NCBI GenBank assembly: GCA_900539625.1
Contig: UQCW01000016.1
Coordinates: 1 to 46,919 of the forward strand
Reading direction: 5' to 3'
Source: an uncultured Prevotella sp.
Lineage (GTDB): Bacteria > Bacteroidota > Bacteroidia > Bacteroidales > Bacteroidaceae
Length of the DNA stretch: 46,919 bases
The notes below the pieces were generated by a model, which did not search any database, was not told where the DNA came from, and saw only the letters and a list, made by a program, of their open reading frames with translations. Below are positions 17,228 through 26,505 of the stretch, one piece after another. Position 1 is the stretch's first letter, and every line of letters starts with the position of its first letter. A program made the position numbers and the translations under genes.

Positions 17228-20200
17228 ATGCGCAAAAAAAGCATGATGCTTCTTTTGGGGGCACTCTCCCTGCCCGTTTGGGCCGGTGTTCCTCCATTGG
17301 GCGGCTATTTCTACGGCAACATGCCGGCTCCTACAGGATGGGAGTGGCAGAGCCCCGACTCTGTAGCCTACAACAAGCAACAGCCTCACGCCTGGTTCTT
17401 CTCTTTCAACAATGTGGAAGAAGCCCGCAAGGTGTTGCCCGAAAACAGTACGCTTTGGCAGTCGCTCGACGGCGAGTGGCGTTTCCATTGGGCCAAGAAC
17501 CCAGAGGAGCGTGCCAAGGATTTCTTCAAGGTGGATTTCGACGCCTCTGCCTGGGACAAGGTGCAGGTGCCGATGAACTGGAACGTGGTTGGCATTCAGA
17601 AAGACGGCACGTTTAAGTATGGCGAACCGCTCTATTCCAACCAACGTGTCATCTTCCAGCACAGTGTGGCTGTGGGCGACTGGAAAGGCGGCGTGATGCG
17701 CACGCCTCCCAAAAATTGGATGACCTATAAGAACCGCAACGAAGTGGGTTCCTACCGCCGCACCTTCACCGTGCCGGCAGACTGGAAGGGAAAGAACATA
17801 TACATCAACTTCGATGGCGTTGACTCTTTCTTCTATCTCTACATCAACGGACACTACGTTGGTTTCTCAAAGAACTCACGCAACCTGGCGCAGTTCGACA
17901 TCACGCCATATCTCAACAAGAAGGGTGAGAACGTCGTGGCTGTGGAGGTCTACCGCCATTCCGACGGCTCCTTCCTCGAAAGCCAGGATATGTTCCGTCT
18001 CCCAGGCATCTTCCGCAACGTGGCCCTTACGGCCAAACCGCAGGTGCAGGTGCGCGACATCAAGGCCATCCCTGACTATGATGCTTCTTACACCGACGCG
18101 TCGCTCAACATCTCGGCCGACGTGCGCAATCTCTCAACCAAGGCTGCCAAGGGATACACCATCAGCTATTCGCTCTACGAAAACAAACTCTATTCTGACG
18201 ATAACACCCTCGTGCCAGGCGTGACGGCTATGGCAACGGTGGGAGAAGTGGGCAAGAAGGGCGAACTCACCGCAACGACCACGCTCCTCGCCGGCAACAA
18301 GGTGAAGCCTTGGAGCGCCGAAGCGCCACACCGCTATACGCTCGTGGGCGAACTGAAGGACAAGAAGGGCAATGTCGTTGAAACGTTCTCCACCATCGTG
18401 GGCTTCCGCAAAGTGGAAATCAAGGAGACGGCTGCCAAGGACGACGAATTCGGACTGGCCGGACGCTACTATTACCTCAACGGCAAGACCATCAAGATGA
18501 AGGGCGTGAACCGCCACGAAAACAATCCATCGACGGGCCACTATGTGACGCGCGAACAGATGGAGAAAGAAGTGTTCCTCATGAAGCGCGGCAACATCAA
18601 CCATGTGCGCGACTGCCACTACCCCGACGCCCCATATTGGTATTACCTCTGCGACAAATACGGCATCTATCTTGAAGATGAAGCCAACATCGAGAGCCAC
18701 CAGTATTACTACGGCCAGGCCAGTCTTTCTCACGTGCCTGAGTTCAAGAATGCCCACGTGGCCCGCAACATGGAAATGGTACACGCCACGGTCAACCATC
18801 CTTCAGTGGTGATCTGGAGTCTCGGCAACGAAGCTGGTCCGGGCAAGAACTTCGTGGAGTGTTACAACGCCATCAAGGCATACGATACGAGCCGCCCCGT
18901 GCAGTATGAGCGCAACAACGACATTGTTGACATGGGGTCAAACCAGTATCCTTCCATCGTTCAGACTCAGGATATAGCTTCCGGCACCAACCCTTATTAT
19001 AAATATCCCTTCCACATCTCAGAATATGCCCACTCAATGGGTAACGCCATCGGCAACCTCGTCGACTACTGGGATGCTATCGAGAGCACCAACTTCATCA
19101 TGGGCGGTGCCATCTGGGACTGGGTTGACCAGGCCATCTACGGCTACGACGCCAAGACGGGCGACCGTTTCTGGGGCTACGGCGGCGACTTCGGCGACGA
19201 CAACAAGCCAAACGACGGTATGTTCTGCATGAACGGCGTGATGCGCCCCGACCTCACTCCGAAGGCGCAGTATTTCGAAGTGAAGAAGGTTTACCAGAAT
19301 GTTGGCGTGAAAGCCGTTGACCTCAAGAAGGGACAAATCGAAATATTCAACAAGAACTATTTCGAACCCTTGCGCTATCAAATCGTATGGTCGCTTTGGA
19401 AAGACGGTGCCTGCGTGCTCGACAACCAGTCGCTCATGGGCCCGAAGAACATCGTTGGTCCGCGTGAGAAGCAGATTTACACGCTCAACTACGATTACAG
19501 CCAGCTCGAAGCCGGTTCTGAATACTTCGTCAAGGTGCAGTTCTTGTTAGGCAAGGATATGCCGTGGGCCAAGAAGGGCTACGTGCAGATGGAAGAGCAG
19601 CTCCGCGTGAAGGGTGCTGAAACTGCCGCTCCTGCTTTGGCCGAACAGACCAAGGCCGAAGGCAATGAAGTGTCTTATGCTTCAGAAAACGGCGCCATCA
19701 GCGTCAAGGGCAAGGACTTCGCCGTGAAGTTCGACACCAAGACGGGTGCCATCAGCGAACTGACCTACGGCACGCAACACGTCATCACCGACGGCAACGG
19801 ACCGAAGCTCGACGCCTTCCGCGCACCGACCGACAACGACGACGGCATCGGTTTCCCGCGTGCATGGTTCCAGAAGGGACTTTGGGATTTGCAGCACCGC
19901 GCCATCGGTGCCCCAACCGTTTTGAAGAAGAAAGACGGTTCGCTGCAGGTGAGCTTCACCATTGAAAGCCAGGGCAAGGAAGGTTGCAACCAAACTTATG
20001 GCAACCGCGACCGCAACCCAGAAAGCGCCTACACCTTCAACAAGGGCGTCCGCGAGCTCAACGAGCAAGACTTTAAGTTCACCACCACGCAGATCTACAC
20101 CATCTACCGCGATGGTAGCGTAGAGGTGCAGAGCGCCATTTCTGCCAGCCAAAACAACGTGGTGTTGCCACGCTTGGGCTACGTGATGAAACTGCCAACT

Positions 20201-21298
20201 GCTTTCAAAAACTTTGAATACTACGGCCGCGGTCCTGTCAACAACTATGCCGACCGCAAGACAGGCCAATTCATCGAGCGCCATCAGGGCATTGTGGGCG
20301 AGCAAGACATCATGCTTCCGAAGCCCCAGTCGATGGGCAACCGCGAAGAAGTGCGCTGGTGCGCTCTGACCGATGCCTCAGGCAACGGTGCAGCCTTCGT
20401 TGCCGACAGCGTCATGTCGGCTTCTGCCCTCCCGTGGAGCCAGCAACAACTCTCTGTGGCACCCCATCCCTACCAGCTCGTGAAGAGCGACGGCACCTAT
20501 CTCCACCTCGACGCCAAGGTGACGGGTCTCGGTGGTGCCAGCTGCGGCCAGGGTGGTCCGTTCCAGCGCGACCAGGCACGCAGTGGCAACTATAGCTTCG
20601 GCTTCGCCATCCGTCCTGTCAAGGCTGGCAACGCCGCTGCAGTGGCCAAAGTTTCGCTCACTGGCGAACAGCCCATCACCATCACGCGCGACGACGCAAA
20701 GGGCAATGTGGTGCTCCATACTGCCAACAGCAAGCGCGTCATGATGTACACCGTCAACGGTGCGAAGAAGGCAAAGGTCTACAGCCAGCCCTTCAACCTC
20801 CACCAGGGTGGCAAGGTAACGGCTTGGTATAAGGATGCTCCGGCGTTCAAGATGAACATGGAATTTAAGAAAATCGAGAGCGTGCCTCTCAAGATTGCTT
20901 TCTGCTCATCGTTCGAACCGAAGGAAGGTGATGCCGACAACCTGATCGATAACAACGCAAACACCTATTGGCACACGATGTATTCTGTCACCGTTGCCAA
21001 CTATCCTCACTGGATTGACTTCGACGCTTCCAATGTGAAACTCATGAAGGGCTTCACCTATATGCCACGTCAGGACAGCAGCAACGGACGTGTCAAGGAA
21101 TACGAAATCTATGTAAGCCAAGACGGCAAGAACTGGGGCAACCCAGTATGCAAAGGTGCTTTCAAGAACAGCAGCGCCGTTCAGCGCGTCATGTTCGACA
21201 AGCCTGTCAAGGCACGCTACATCCGCTTCCGCGCTGTCAGCGAGCAAAGCGGCCAGGACTTCGCTTCTGGTGCCGAGTTCTCACTCATCGCCGACTGA
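17228..21298 (+). CDS. Secreted GH2 beta-galactosidase with C-terminal discoidin-like domain
   Basis: The open frame begins at 17129, but ATG 17228 starts a signal peptide (MLLLGALSLPVWAG), giving 1356 residues. The layout is that of large LacZ-type GH2 enzymes: jelly-roll sugar-binding domain (about 100-290), Ig-like domain, TIM barrel, second Ig-like domain and beta-galactosidase small-chain domain up to about 1125. The acid/base Glu535 lies in WSLGNEAGPG, the nucleophile Glu599 in HISEYAHSMGN. The last ~130 residues, with SSFEPKEGDADNLIDNNANT, YWHTMYS and RYIRFRAVSEQSG, form an F5/8 type C (discoidin) carbohydrate-binding domain. It probably acts in the periplasm or outside on beta-galactosides of host or plant glycans. 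A strong terminator follows, so it is monocistronic. Confidence 0.93.
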   Translation: MRKKSMMLLLGALSLPVWAGVPPLGGYFYGNMPAPTGWEWQSPDSVAYNKQQPHAWFFSFNNVEEARKVLPENSTLWQSLDGEWRFHWAKNPEERAKDFFKVDFDASAWDKVQVPMNWNVVGIQKDGTFKYGEPLYSNQRVIFQHSVAVGDWKGGVMRTPPKNWMTYKNRNEVGSYRRTFTVPADWKGKNIYINFDGVDSFFYLYINGHYVGFSKNSRNLAQFDITPYLNKKGENVVAVEVYRHSDGSFLESQDMFRLPGIFRNVALTAKPQVQVRDIKAIPDYDASYTDASLNISADVRNLSTKAAKGYTISYSLYENKLYSDDNTLVPGVTAMATVGEVGKKGELTATTTLLAGNKVKPWSAEAPHRYTLVGELKDKKGNVVETFSTIVGFRKVEIKETAAKDDEFGLAGRYYYLNGKTIKMKGVNRHENNPSTGHYVTREQMEKEVFLMKRGNINHVRDCHYPDAPYWYYLCDKYGIYLEDEANIESHQYYYGQASLSHVPEFKNAHVARNMEMVHATVNHPSVVIWSLGNEAGPGKNFVECYNAIKAYDTSRPVQYERNNDIVDMGSNQYPSIVQTQDIASGTNPYYKYPFHISEYAHSMGNAIGNLVDYWDAIESTNFIMGGAIWDWVDQAIYGYDAKTGDRFWGYGGDFGDDNKPNDGMFCMNGVMRPDLTPKAQYFEVKKVYQNVGVKAVDLKKGQIEIFNKNYFEPLRYQIVWSLWKDGACVLDNQSLMGPKNIVGPREKQIYTLNYDYSQLEAGSEYFVKVQFLLGKDMPWAKKGYVQMEEQLRVKGAETAAPALAEQTKAEGNEVSYASENGAISVKGKDFAVKFDTKTGAISELTYGTQHVITDGNGPKLDAFRAPTDNDDGIGFPRAWFQKGLWDLQHRAIGAPTVLKKKDGSLQVSFTIESQGKEGCNQTYGNRDRNPESAYTFNKGVRELNEQDFKFTTTQIYTIYRDGSVEVQSAISASQNNVVLPRLGYVMKLPTAFKNFEYYGRGPVNNYADRKTGQFIERHQGIVGEQDIMLPKPQSMGNREEVRWCALTDASGNGAAFVADSVMSASALPWSQQQLSVAPHPYQLVKSDGTYLHLDAKVTGLGGASCGQGGPFQRDQARSGNYSFGFAIRPVKAGNAAAVAKVSLTGEQPITITRDDAKGNVVLHTANSKRVMMYTVNGAKKAKVYSQPFNLHQGGKVTAWYKDAPAFKMNMEFKKIESVPLKIAFCSSFEPKEGDADNLIDNNANTYWHTMYSVTVANYPHWIDFDASNVKLMKGFTYMPRQDSSNGRVKEYEIYVSQDGKNWGNPVCKGAFKNSSAVQRVMFDKPVKARYIRFRAVSEQSGQDFASGAEFSLIAD

Positions 21299-21361
21299 CA
21301 ACCCGCCGCTCTTCCCGTTGCCAAAGCAACGGAGCGCGCGTTTTGACAAACAATCATAAAT

Positions 21362-21409
21362 AATCTGGCTACGCCATGCCCCCACATGTGCGTAGCCGGA
21401 TTTTTTTTG
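21362..21409 (+). terminator. Intrinsic terminator of the beta-galactosidase gene
   Basis: AATCTGGCTACGC and GCGTAGCCGGATT form a strong stem with one mismatch, followed by eight T. It lies about 65 bases after the stop codon. Confidence 0.92.
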
Positions 21410-21462
21410 TTTTTGGGGTAGGGGAAAATAGAAATATTAAGGTTGGAAAATTGGGGAGCTTG

Positions 21463-21690
21463 TGCGGGCCCACACAATCGTCTGTTGCGGCGCCAGCATT
21501 GTAGCTCACTTTGCTCGCAAAGTGAGGGCCACGAACACGTAGCGAATATGACCAGCGCTCTGGGGCATGACTTTATTGGATTTTTAGCCCATACCTGGCC
21601 GCCGCAATATTCGCCCCCCTCACTTTGCTCGCAAAGTGAGCTACAGTGCTTCGCCTCAGGCCTCCGCCGCATATCCGCTCATCGCCCCTT
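21463..21690 (+). repeat. Dispersed palindromic intergenic repeat, copy C
   Basis: This copy has the same orientation as copy A and is very similar to it over the core (CGTCTGTTGCGGCGCCAGCA to GTGCTTCGCCTCAGGCC). The two CTCACTTTGC-GCAAAGTGAG palindromes lie at about 21505-21526 and 21619-21640. To the left, 21416-21446 contains GAAATATTAAGGTTGG, which recurs with one base change at 46688-46702. It follows the beta-galactosidase terminator directly. Confidence 0.85.
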
Positions 21691-21757
21691 AAAAACGTTC
21701 AAACTGTAAAAAATCTCGGGGAATTACTTCCAAATGGTAAAAATGTAAATTTTTGCA

Positions 21758-21788
21758 TTGGCCGTTTGTGGATTTTTATTTAAATTTG
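21758..21788 (+). promoter_or_regulatory. Candidate promoter of the secreted protein/SusD-like unit
   Basis: TAAATTTG at 21781-21788 matches the -7 consensus and TTG at 21758-21760 lies 20 bases upstream as a -33 box. The leader to the start at 22008 is about 215 bases and contains a perfect eight-base inverted repeat, AAGCAGGT (21958-21965) and ACCTGCTT (21986-21993), shortly before the start codon, possibly an operator or RNA hairpin. Confidence 0.6.
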
Positions 21789-22007
21789 TGATGTTGGCAA
21801 AGCAGAAGGCCGACATAAAACGTTAAGGGGTGTTTTCATAGAACCTTTTCAGAACTCAACTCCTCTAAAGAAAAACCTTGGTAAGAGATAGAGGTTCATC
21901 AGACCATCAAACGAGAATATACTGACACACATTTTTAATTAACTGAAAGTCTAACCCAAGCAGGTGGAAAATACAATATTTGATGACCTGCTTATAAACA
22001 AATCTTT

Positions 22008-22577
22008 ATGAAATCGAAATTACTAAAGCGTTGTTTGGCCCTCATGGCATTTTGCATGTCGGCCGTCATGCCCGCCGTGGCCGACGATTTTCAATCGGCG
22101 TTGGTGGTGTGGCAAGGAGATCAGGAACTATATAGTTTCTACGTAGCAAACAATCCGACGTTGAAAGTCAGCAACGGATATGCCGTTGTGCAGTCGGAAG
22201 GCAAATGGGAGACGGAGAGTTATTTCCAGGTGAGCCAGCATGAGTGTTATTTCAGTATCCCGATGTCGGAATCGTCCAACTATAAGATTTCGCTGGAAAA
22301 ACGCGACTATATGGGCGTGTTCGGACACAGAGTGCCGACTTCTATTGAAGAGAAACTGACCGCTACCGCGCGTCCCGCATTTTCCATCCAAGGCGGCGTC
22401 TTGCACGTCGCTGGACTGAAGAGCGGCGAACAAGTGGCTGTTTACACGCTCGACGGCAAGACCGCCGTGCAGGTAAAAGCCGACAGCGACGGACGCGCTT
22501 CGGCTTCTTTGCGCCAAATGTCGGGAACAGTCATTGTGAAGGCTGGCAATGTATCATTTAAAGTGTTGATAAAATGA
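22008..22577 (+). CDS. Small secreted protein with sorting-tail-like C-terminus
   Basis: The 189-residue product has a signal peptide (residues 1-26, ending AVA before DDF). The centre is a short beta-rich domain. The last ~70 residues (FSIQGGVLHVAGLKSGEQ, VAVYTLDGKTAVQVKADSDG, RASASLRQMSGTVIVKAG, ending FKVLIK) have the strand pattern of the Por secretion-system C-terminal sorting domain: V-x-V-Y-x-x-x-G, then L-x-x-x-G-x-x-I-V-K. This may make it a type IX secretion substrate, though such tails also occur in Prevotella proteins of uncertain route. Its stop overlaps the start of the SusD-like gene by four bases (ATGA), which indicates translational coupling. The function is unknown. Confidence 0.7.
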   Translation: MKSKLLKRCLALMAFCMSAVMPAVADDFQSALVVWQGDQELYSFYVANNPTLKVSNGYAVVQSEGKWETESYFQVSQHECYFSIPMSESSNYKISLEKRDYMGVFGHRVPTSIEEKLTATARPAFSIQGGVLHVAGLKSGEQVAVYTLDGKTAVQVKADSDGRASASLRQMSGTVIVKAGNVSFKVLIK

Positions 22578-25500
22578 AGAGGATAAAACATATCATCTGT
22601 CTGCTCGCCGTGGCGCTGGCAGGCAGCGGCAGCCTGAATGCCCAAGGATTGGGCTTTTATTTGGGCGGCAAGCGAGTGGAACTGGTTGAAGGCGACTCCA
22701 TCAACTTCGTGAACAACGATAAGGGCCAGGTGGAAGTGAAGGTGAACAAGGACGGCCAGGTGGAAGTGTATCGTGGCGAGGAGATGACGTTCTATGGCGA
22801 CATTGAGCGCTATTTGCTCGACATCAACAACGCCATGCACTATAATTTAAGCGAGACTTATCACGCTGGCTTTGGTTACGGTGCTGTCATGCACATGCGC
22901 GACGTCTTGACGGGCGACCTTTACCGTCCGGATAACGGTTACAACTGGTTTCAGAATTTGGCAGAAAATCGTATAGGTGTGAACGAAGTATCCACCGTTT
23001 ACATGTGGCGTTTCTATGAGAATGCCATCACAGCCTGCAACAAACTCATCGGGGCCATTGACGAAACGAAGGCCAGCCATCAGCAGAAGCAGTATCTCGG
23101 CGTGGCATACGCTTTCCGTGCTTTGTATTATCTCGACATCGCTCGCATGTATGAATATCTGGATTGCTATGAAACCAAACCTTTGTCGAACACTGGCAAG
23201 AACATCAGAAACCTGACGGTGCCCATCATCACGGAGAAGACCGCTGAAAAGGATGTGGCTCAACTGAAGCGTGCCACAAGGGAGGAGATGAAGAATTTCA
23301 TCGCCAGCGACCTTGAAAAAGCGGGAAGTTTCCTTTCAGACTTCCAGCCCAAGAGCAAGCGCCTGCCCAACTTGGCTTGCGTTTACGGCCTGCAGGCACG
23401 CTTGAATATGTGGGTGGAAAACTATGAAGTGGCAGCCGCCTATGCCCGGAAAGCCATCAACCAGAGCGGTTCACAGCCGCTCACGGAAGCCCAGATGTAT
23501 GACCTTGAAAATGGCTTCAACAACATGGCCCCTTCTTCATGGATGTGGGGAGCGCAGCCGTCGGAAGACAGCAATACGGGACTTGTCAACTGGGGTGGAT
23601 GGATGAGCAACGAAGCCGCTTTCGGCTATGCTTCATTGGTTCCCGTGTGCATTGCTCCGTCGTTGTTCAAGAGGATTGATTTAGATGATATCCGCATCAA
23701 TCTTTTCAAGAAATATGAAAACAGCGGCAACAAAGAGCCGCATTTGTCGGATGACGTTTACAACAAGCTTCCCAGATATGCTTCGCTGAAGTTCCGTCCT
23801 TACAAGGGAAATTATAAGGACATGAACATTGGCTCGCATTCGGCCTATCCTTTGATGCGCGTTGAAGAAATGTATTTCATTGAGGCTGAAGCAAAGGCAC
23901 ATAGCTCTGTCAGAGAAGGATTGACGTTGCTTGAAAACTTCATGAGTAAATACAGACGGCCCAACTATGCTCTCGTGGTGAACAAAGACGATGTGGCTAA
24001 GGAACATGCCATCAAGATGATTGTTGAGCAGAAGCGCATTGAACTCTGGGGCGAGGGGCAGTCTTTCTTCGACTATAAGCGACTGGATATGGGCGTCGAC
24101 CGCACGAACCAGGATGACGAGGACTACATTCCATATTCACAGCAGCTTTGCTGCGCCCTTTCGCGTCCGGCATGGATGAACCTTGTGTTCCCGTCATCGG
24201 CCAACAGAATGTACAAATGGAACCTCATTGGCCAGGAAAACCCCGACCCCTCAGGGCGTTACACCCCGGGCGGAGGCAGTGCTTACGATACCAACAACTA
24301 TTATAATGTGCGTCTTTCCAGCGGCCTTTTCAACGAACTCTTCAACATTGGTCTGCAGTCAGAATATATTGATGTGAATGCTTGTGCATTAGACAGCCAT
24401 GAAGGCATCGTTTTGAAAGAACCGTTTGCGCAGCTCGCCGACTCCACGATGATGTATGATGGTTCCGACATCAGCATCCAGTTTGACGGCGAAGTGGCAA
24501 CGCTTCCTCTTCAGCCCTTTGGATTCTACATCAACGGCCAGCAGGTGATGGTGAAATCCGTTCAAAACGGAAGTTACGTCAACGGTGTGGTCATGTTCCC
24601 GAAGAACAGTTTGGTTGTGACTTACGGCGATGTACAGAAAGTTGTCAACAGCAAGTCGGCCACGGAAATACGTTTGCAGGGAAGCGTTCGTCCGTCCTTC
24701 TCCGAGCTGGTTCATTTCTCTCAAGACCAGGCAAACAAGTCCAGCGTATTGGTTGATAGCGGACAGAGCTATCTGCGTTGCAAACTTTACATGAACGATC
24801 TCGACGAAGTGCGCCTCGTGTGTGTGCCGCTTTCGCAGGCCGAAGCTGCCAAGTCTCAGCTCAAATACGATGCCAGCTACGGCGTGACAGCCAAAGACAC
24901 GGGCTGGGTGAACATTCCGATGTATGAAGTTTATGGCCAGTTTGCCGTTGTCGGCATAGGATACAGTCATGGAAACGTTGCGTATGAAAGTATTCATAGT
25001 TATGACGCGTACAGATATCCTGACTACAGTGCGGAAATCAGGCGCGGCAATGCTGTGGTCAACAAGGATGGCAAATGGGATGTGCAGACAGTGTACTCTT
25101 TCGGCCCGCACGTGGAAAAGGGCTATGTCGCCTTGGTGGAGAAATATGCAACGGAAGCCGACATCAAAAAGAAGTTGGAAACTGGCACCCTGCCTTCATG
25201 CGTGGAAGTGACTACCACTCATACGTATAAAGTAGAAGAGGTTGTGGTTCCCTATCCTCAGAAAACCGCAGAATATAAGTTAGTTACCTTGGCTGTGGCA
25301 GGAGGCGAAGTGGTGAATGTCGAGTACAACAAAGATAGAAAAGGTAACGATGTGATTTACGAATGTCCGTCGCGCAGTCTCTCCATCAACCTGGCCAGCC
25401 ATAAGAAGGAAAACAATATTGCCAGGTTGACCTATACGTATGACGCCTCTGAATTTGACGGCGCTTACATCGCGCTCCTGACAGACACCTTGCTGCAGGG

Positions 25501-26251
25501 CAACGTATGGGAAAATGTGGCCCTGGCGCCTTATAAGGTGAAAGTGTCGGGTAAAGACTCTGTCGCAATTGAAGTTCCAAATCCCGTGCCCGGCATTTAC
25601 TACACGGTGGTCATTGCTGGATGTGACGCAGAAGGCAACATCGTGAAGGACGTCAAGGGAGCGAGATTCTGTCCTGCCGTGCTCGACAGCAAGTGGTATT
25701 CCTCAATATCAGAATGGATGGCCGACGGCCGCGATGCCAGTGAATGGCCGCTTTCGAAGAGCGACAGCACATGCGTCATGACATCCGACGGTTGGTCTGG
25801 CTATAAAGACCGTATGCCCATCTCCTATCGCTATTCATCGCAAACAGGCAAGGGCCAGTTCAAACTGAAGAATTATGAGGGCGAATGCGAATTCATTATC
25901 GACTACGACCCCTTGACTTCCAAATGTCAGGTGGCAAAGCAGAAAGTAACAGTTCATCCGCAATACGGAGATTTGTTTGTTTCTGATGCCGTTCATTACA
26001 GAGGAGGAAGCTATGATATATACCCTTGTACGTATAACAAGCAGACAGGCAAATTCTCCCTTGTTCTGGAATACTTTGTGAACGCAGGAACTTTCGGTAA
26101 TGCTGAAATAATCATTCAGGTCGACGGATTGGGCAATGGTGCCAGCGCCGCTCCTGCCGTCCAGACGGACACCTTGCAAGGTGCAGCAAAACTGAAGAAC
26201 TTGAAGCTGATTCCCAACAACCTGTTGAAGCAAGTTGAGGCTGAACGATAA
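22574..26251 (+). CDS. Giant SusD-like protein with ~650-residue C-terminal extension
   Basis: The 1225-residue product starts with a signal peptide (ICLLAVALAGSGSLNAQ) that lacks a lipobox cysteine, unlike ordinary SusD proteins. Residues 80-580 match the SusD/RagB fold: YNLSETYHAGFGYG, AITACNKLIGAIDE, YLGVAYAFRALYYLDIARMY, a helical TPR-like core, PLMRVEEMYFIEAEAKA and EQKRIELWGEGQSFFDYKRL. These are hallmark segments of outer-membrane glycan-binding SusD. The remaining ~650 residues are beta-rich, with possible Ig/fibronectin-like repeats, and end in a basic helix without sorting tail. No SusC transporter gene is near. Role in binding a nutrient or surface polymer is inferred from the family only. 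Confidence 0.85.
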   Translation: MKRIKHIICLLAVALAGSGSLNAQGLGFYLGGKRVELVEGDSINFVNNDKGQVEVKVNKDGQVEVYRGEEMTFYGDIERYLLDINNAMHYNLSETYHAGFGYGAVMHMRDVLTGDLYRPDNGYNWFQNLAENRIGVNEVSTVYMWRFYENAITACNKLIGAIDETKASHQQKQYLGVAYAFRALYYLDIARMYEYLDCYETKPLSNTGKNIRNLTVPIITEKTAEKDVAQLKRATREEMKNFIASDLEKAGSFLSDFQPKSKRLPNLACVYGLQARLNMWVENYEVAAAYARKAINQSGSQPLTEAQMYDLENGFNNMAPSSWMWGAQPSEDSNTGLVNWGGWMSNEAAFGYASLVPVCIAPSLFKRIDLDDIRINLFKKYENSGNKEPHLSDDVYNKLPRYASLKFRPYKGNYKDMNIGSHSAYPLMRVEEMYFIEAEAKAHSSVREGLTLLENFMSKYRRPNYALVVNKDDVAKEHAIKMIVEQKRIELWGEGQSFFDYKRLDMGVDRTNQDDEDYIPYSQQLCCALSRPAWMNLVFPSSANRMYKWNLIGQENPDPSGRYTPGGGSAYDTNNYYNVRLSSGLFNELFNIGLQSEYIDVNACALDSHEGIVLKEPFAQLADSTMMYDGSDISIQFDGEVATLPLQPFGFYINGQQVMVKSVQNGSYVNGVVMFPKNSLVVTYGDVQKVVNSKSATEIRLQGSVRPSFSELVHFSQDQANKSSVLVDSGQSYLRCKLYMNDLDEVRLVCVPLSQAEAAKSQLKYDASYGVTAKDTGWVNIPMYEVYGQFAVVGIGYSHGNVAYESIHSYDAYRYPDYSAEIRRGNAVVNKDGKWDVQTVYSFGPHVEKGYVALVEKYATEADIKKKLETGTLPSCVEVTTTHTYKVEEVVVPYPQKTAEYKLVTLAVAGGEVVNVEYNKDRKGNDVIYECPSRSLSINLASHKKENNIARLTYTYDASEFDGAYIALLTDTLLQGNVWENVALAPYKVKVSGKDSVAIEVPNPVPGIYYTVVIAGCDAEGNIVKDVKGARFCPAVLDSKWYSSISEWMADGRDASEWPLSKSDSTCVMTSDGWSGYKDRMPISYRYSSQTGKGQFKLKNYEGECEFIIDYDPLTSKCQVAKQKVTVHPQYGDLFVSDAVHYRGGSYDIYPCTYNKQTGKFSLVLEYFVNAGTFGNAEIIIQVDGLGNGASAAPAVQTDTLQGAAKLKNLKLIPNNLLKQVEAER

Positions 26252-26269
26252 AACATAGATTATTTGGAT

Positions 26270-26367
26270 GTGAGGCATGCAGATGGTGTGTGCCTCACGC
26301 CTTTTGTAAGTAGCTGTAAATCAAAAGGAACTTTATGGTGTCAAGCAAAATGATACCATAAAGTTCC
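26270..26367 (+). terminator. Two hairpins after the SusD-like gene
   Basis: GTGAGGCA (26270-26277) pairs with TGCCTCAC (26291-26298), followed by GCCTTTTG, a weak terminator. A second, perfect 13-base inverted repeat, GGAACTTTATGGT (26327-26339) and ACCATAAAGTTCC (26355-26367), follows. The stretch 26252-26505 has no gene. Base composition becomes AT-rich from here on. Confidence 0.55.
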
Positions 26368-26505
26368 CATTGTCTGCAAGAAATAAATCTTGCGTAGTTT
26401 TTGGTAAAACACGAATAGTTAAATACAAATCAGTAGTTAAGATTTGTTAGCTATTTCTTGCAGCTTTAGCAGAATCATTTTACCTGTTTCCTTCCCATAC
26501 TACCA

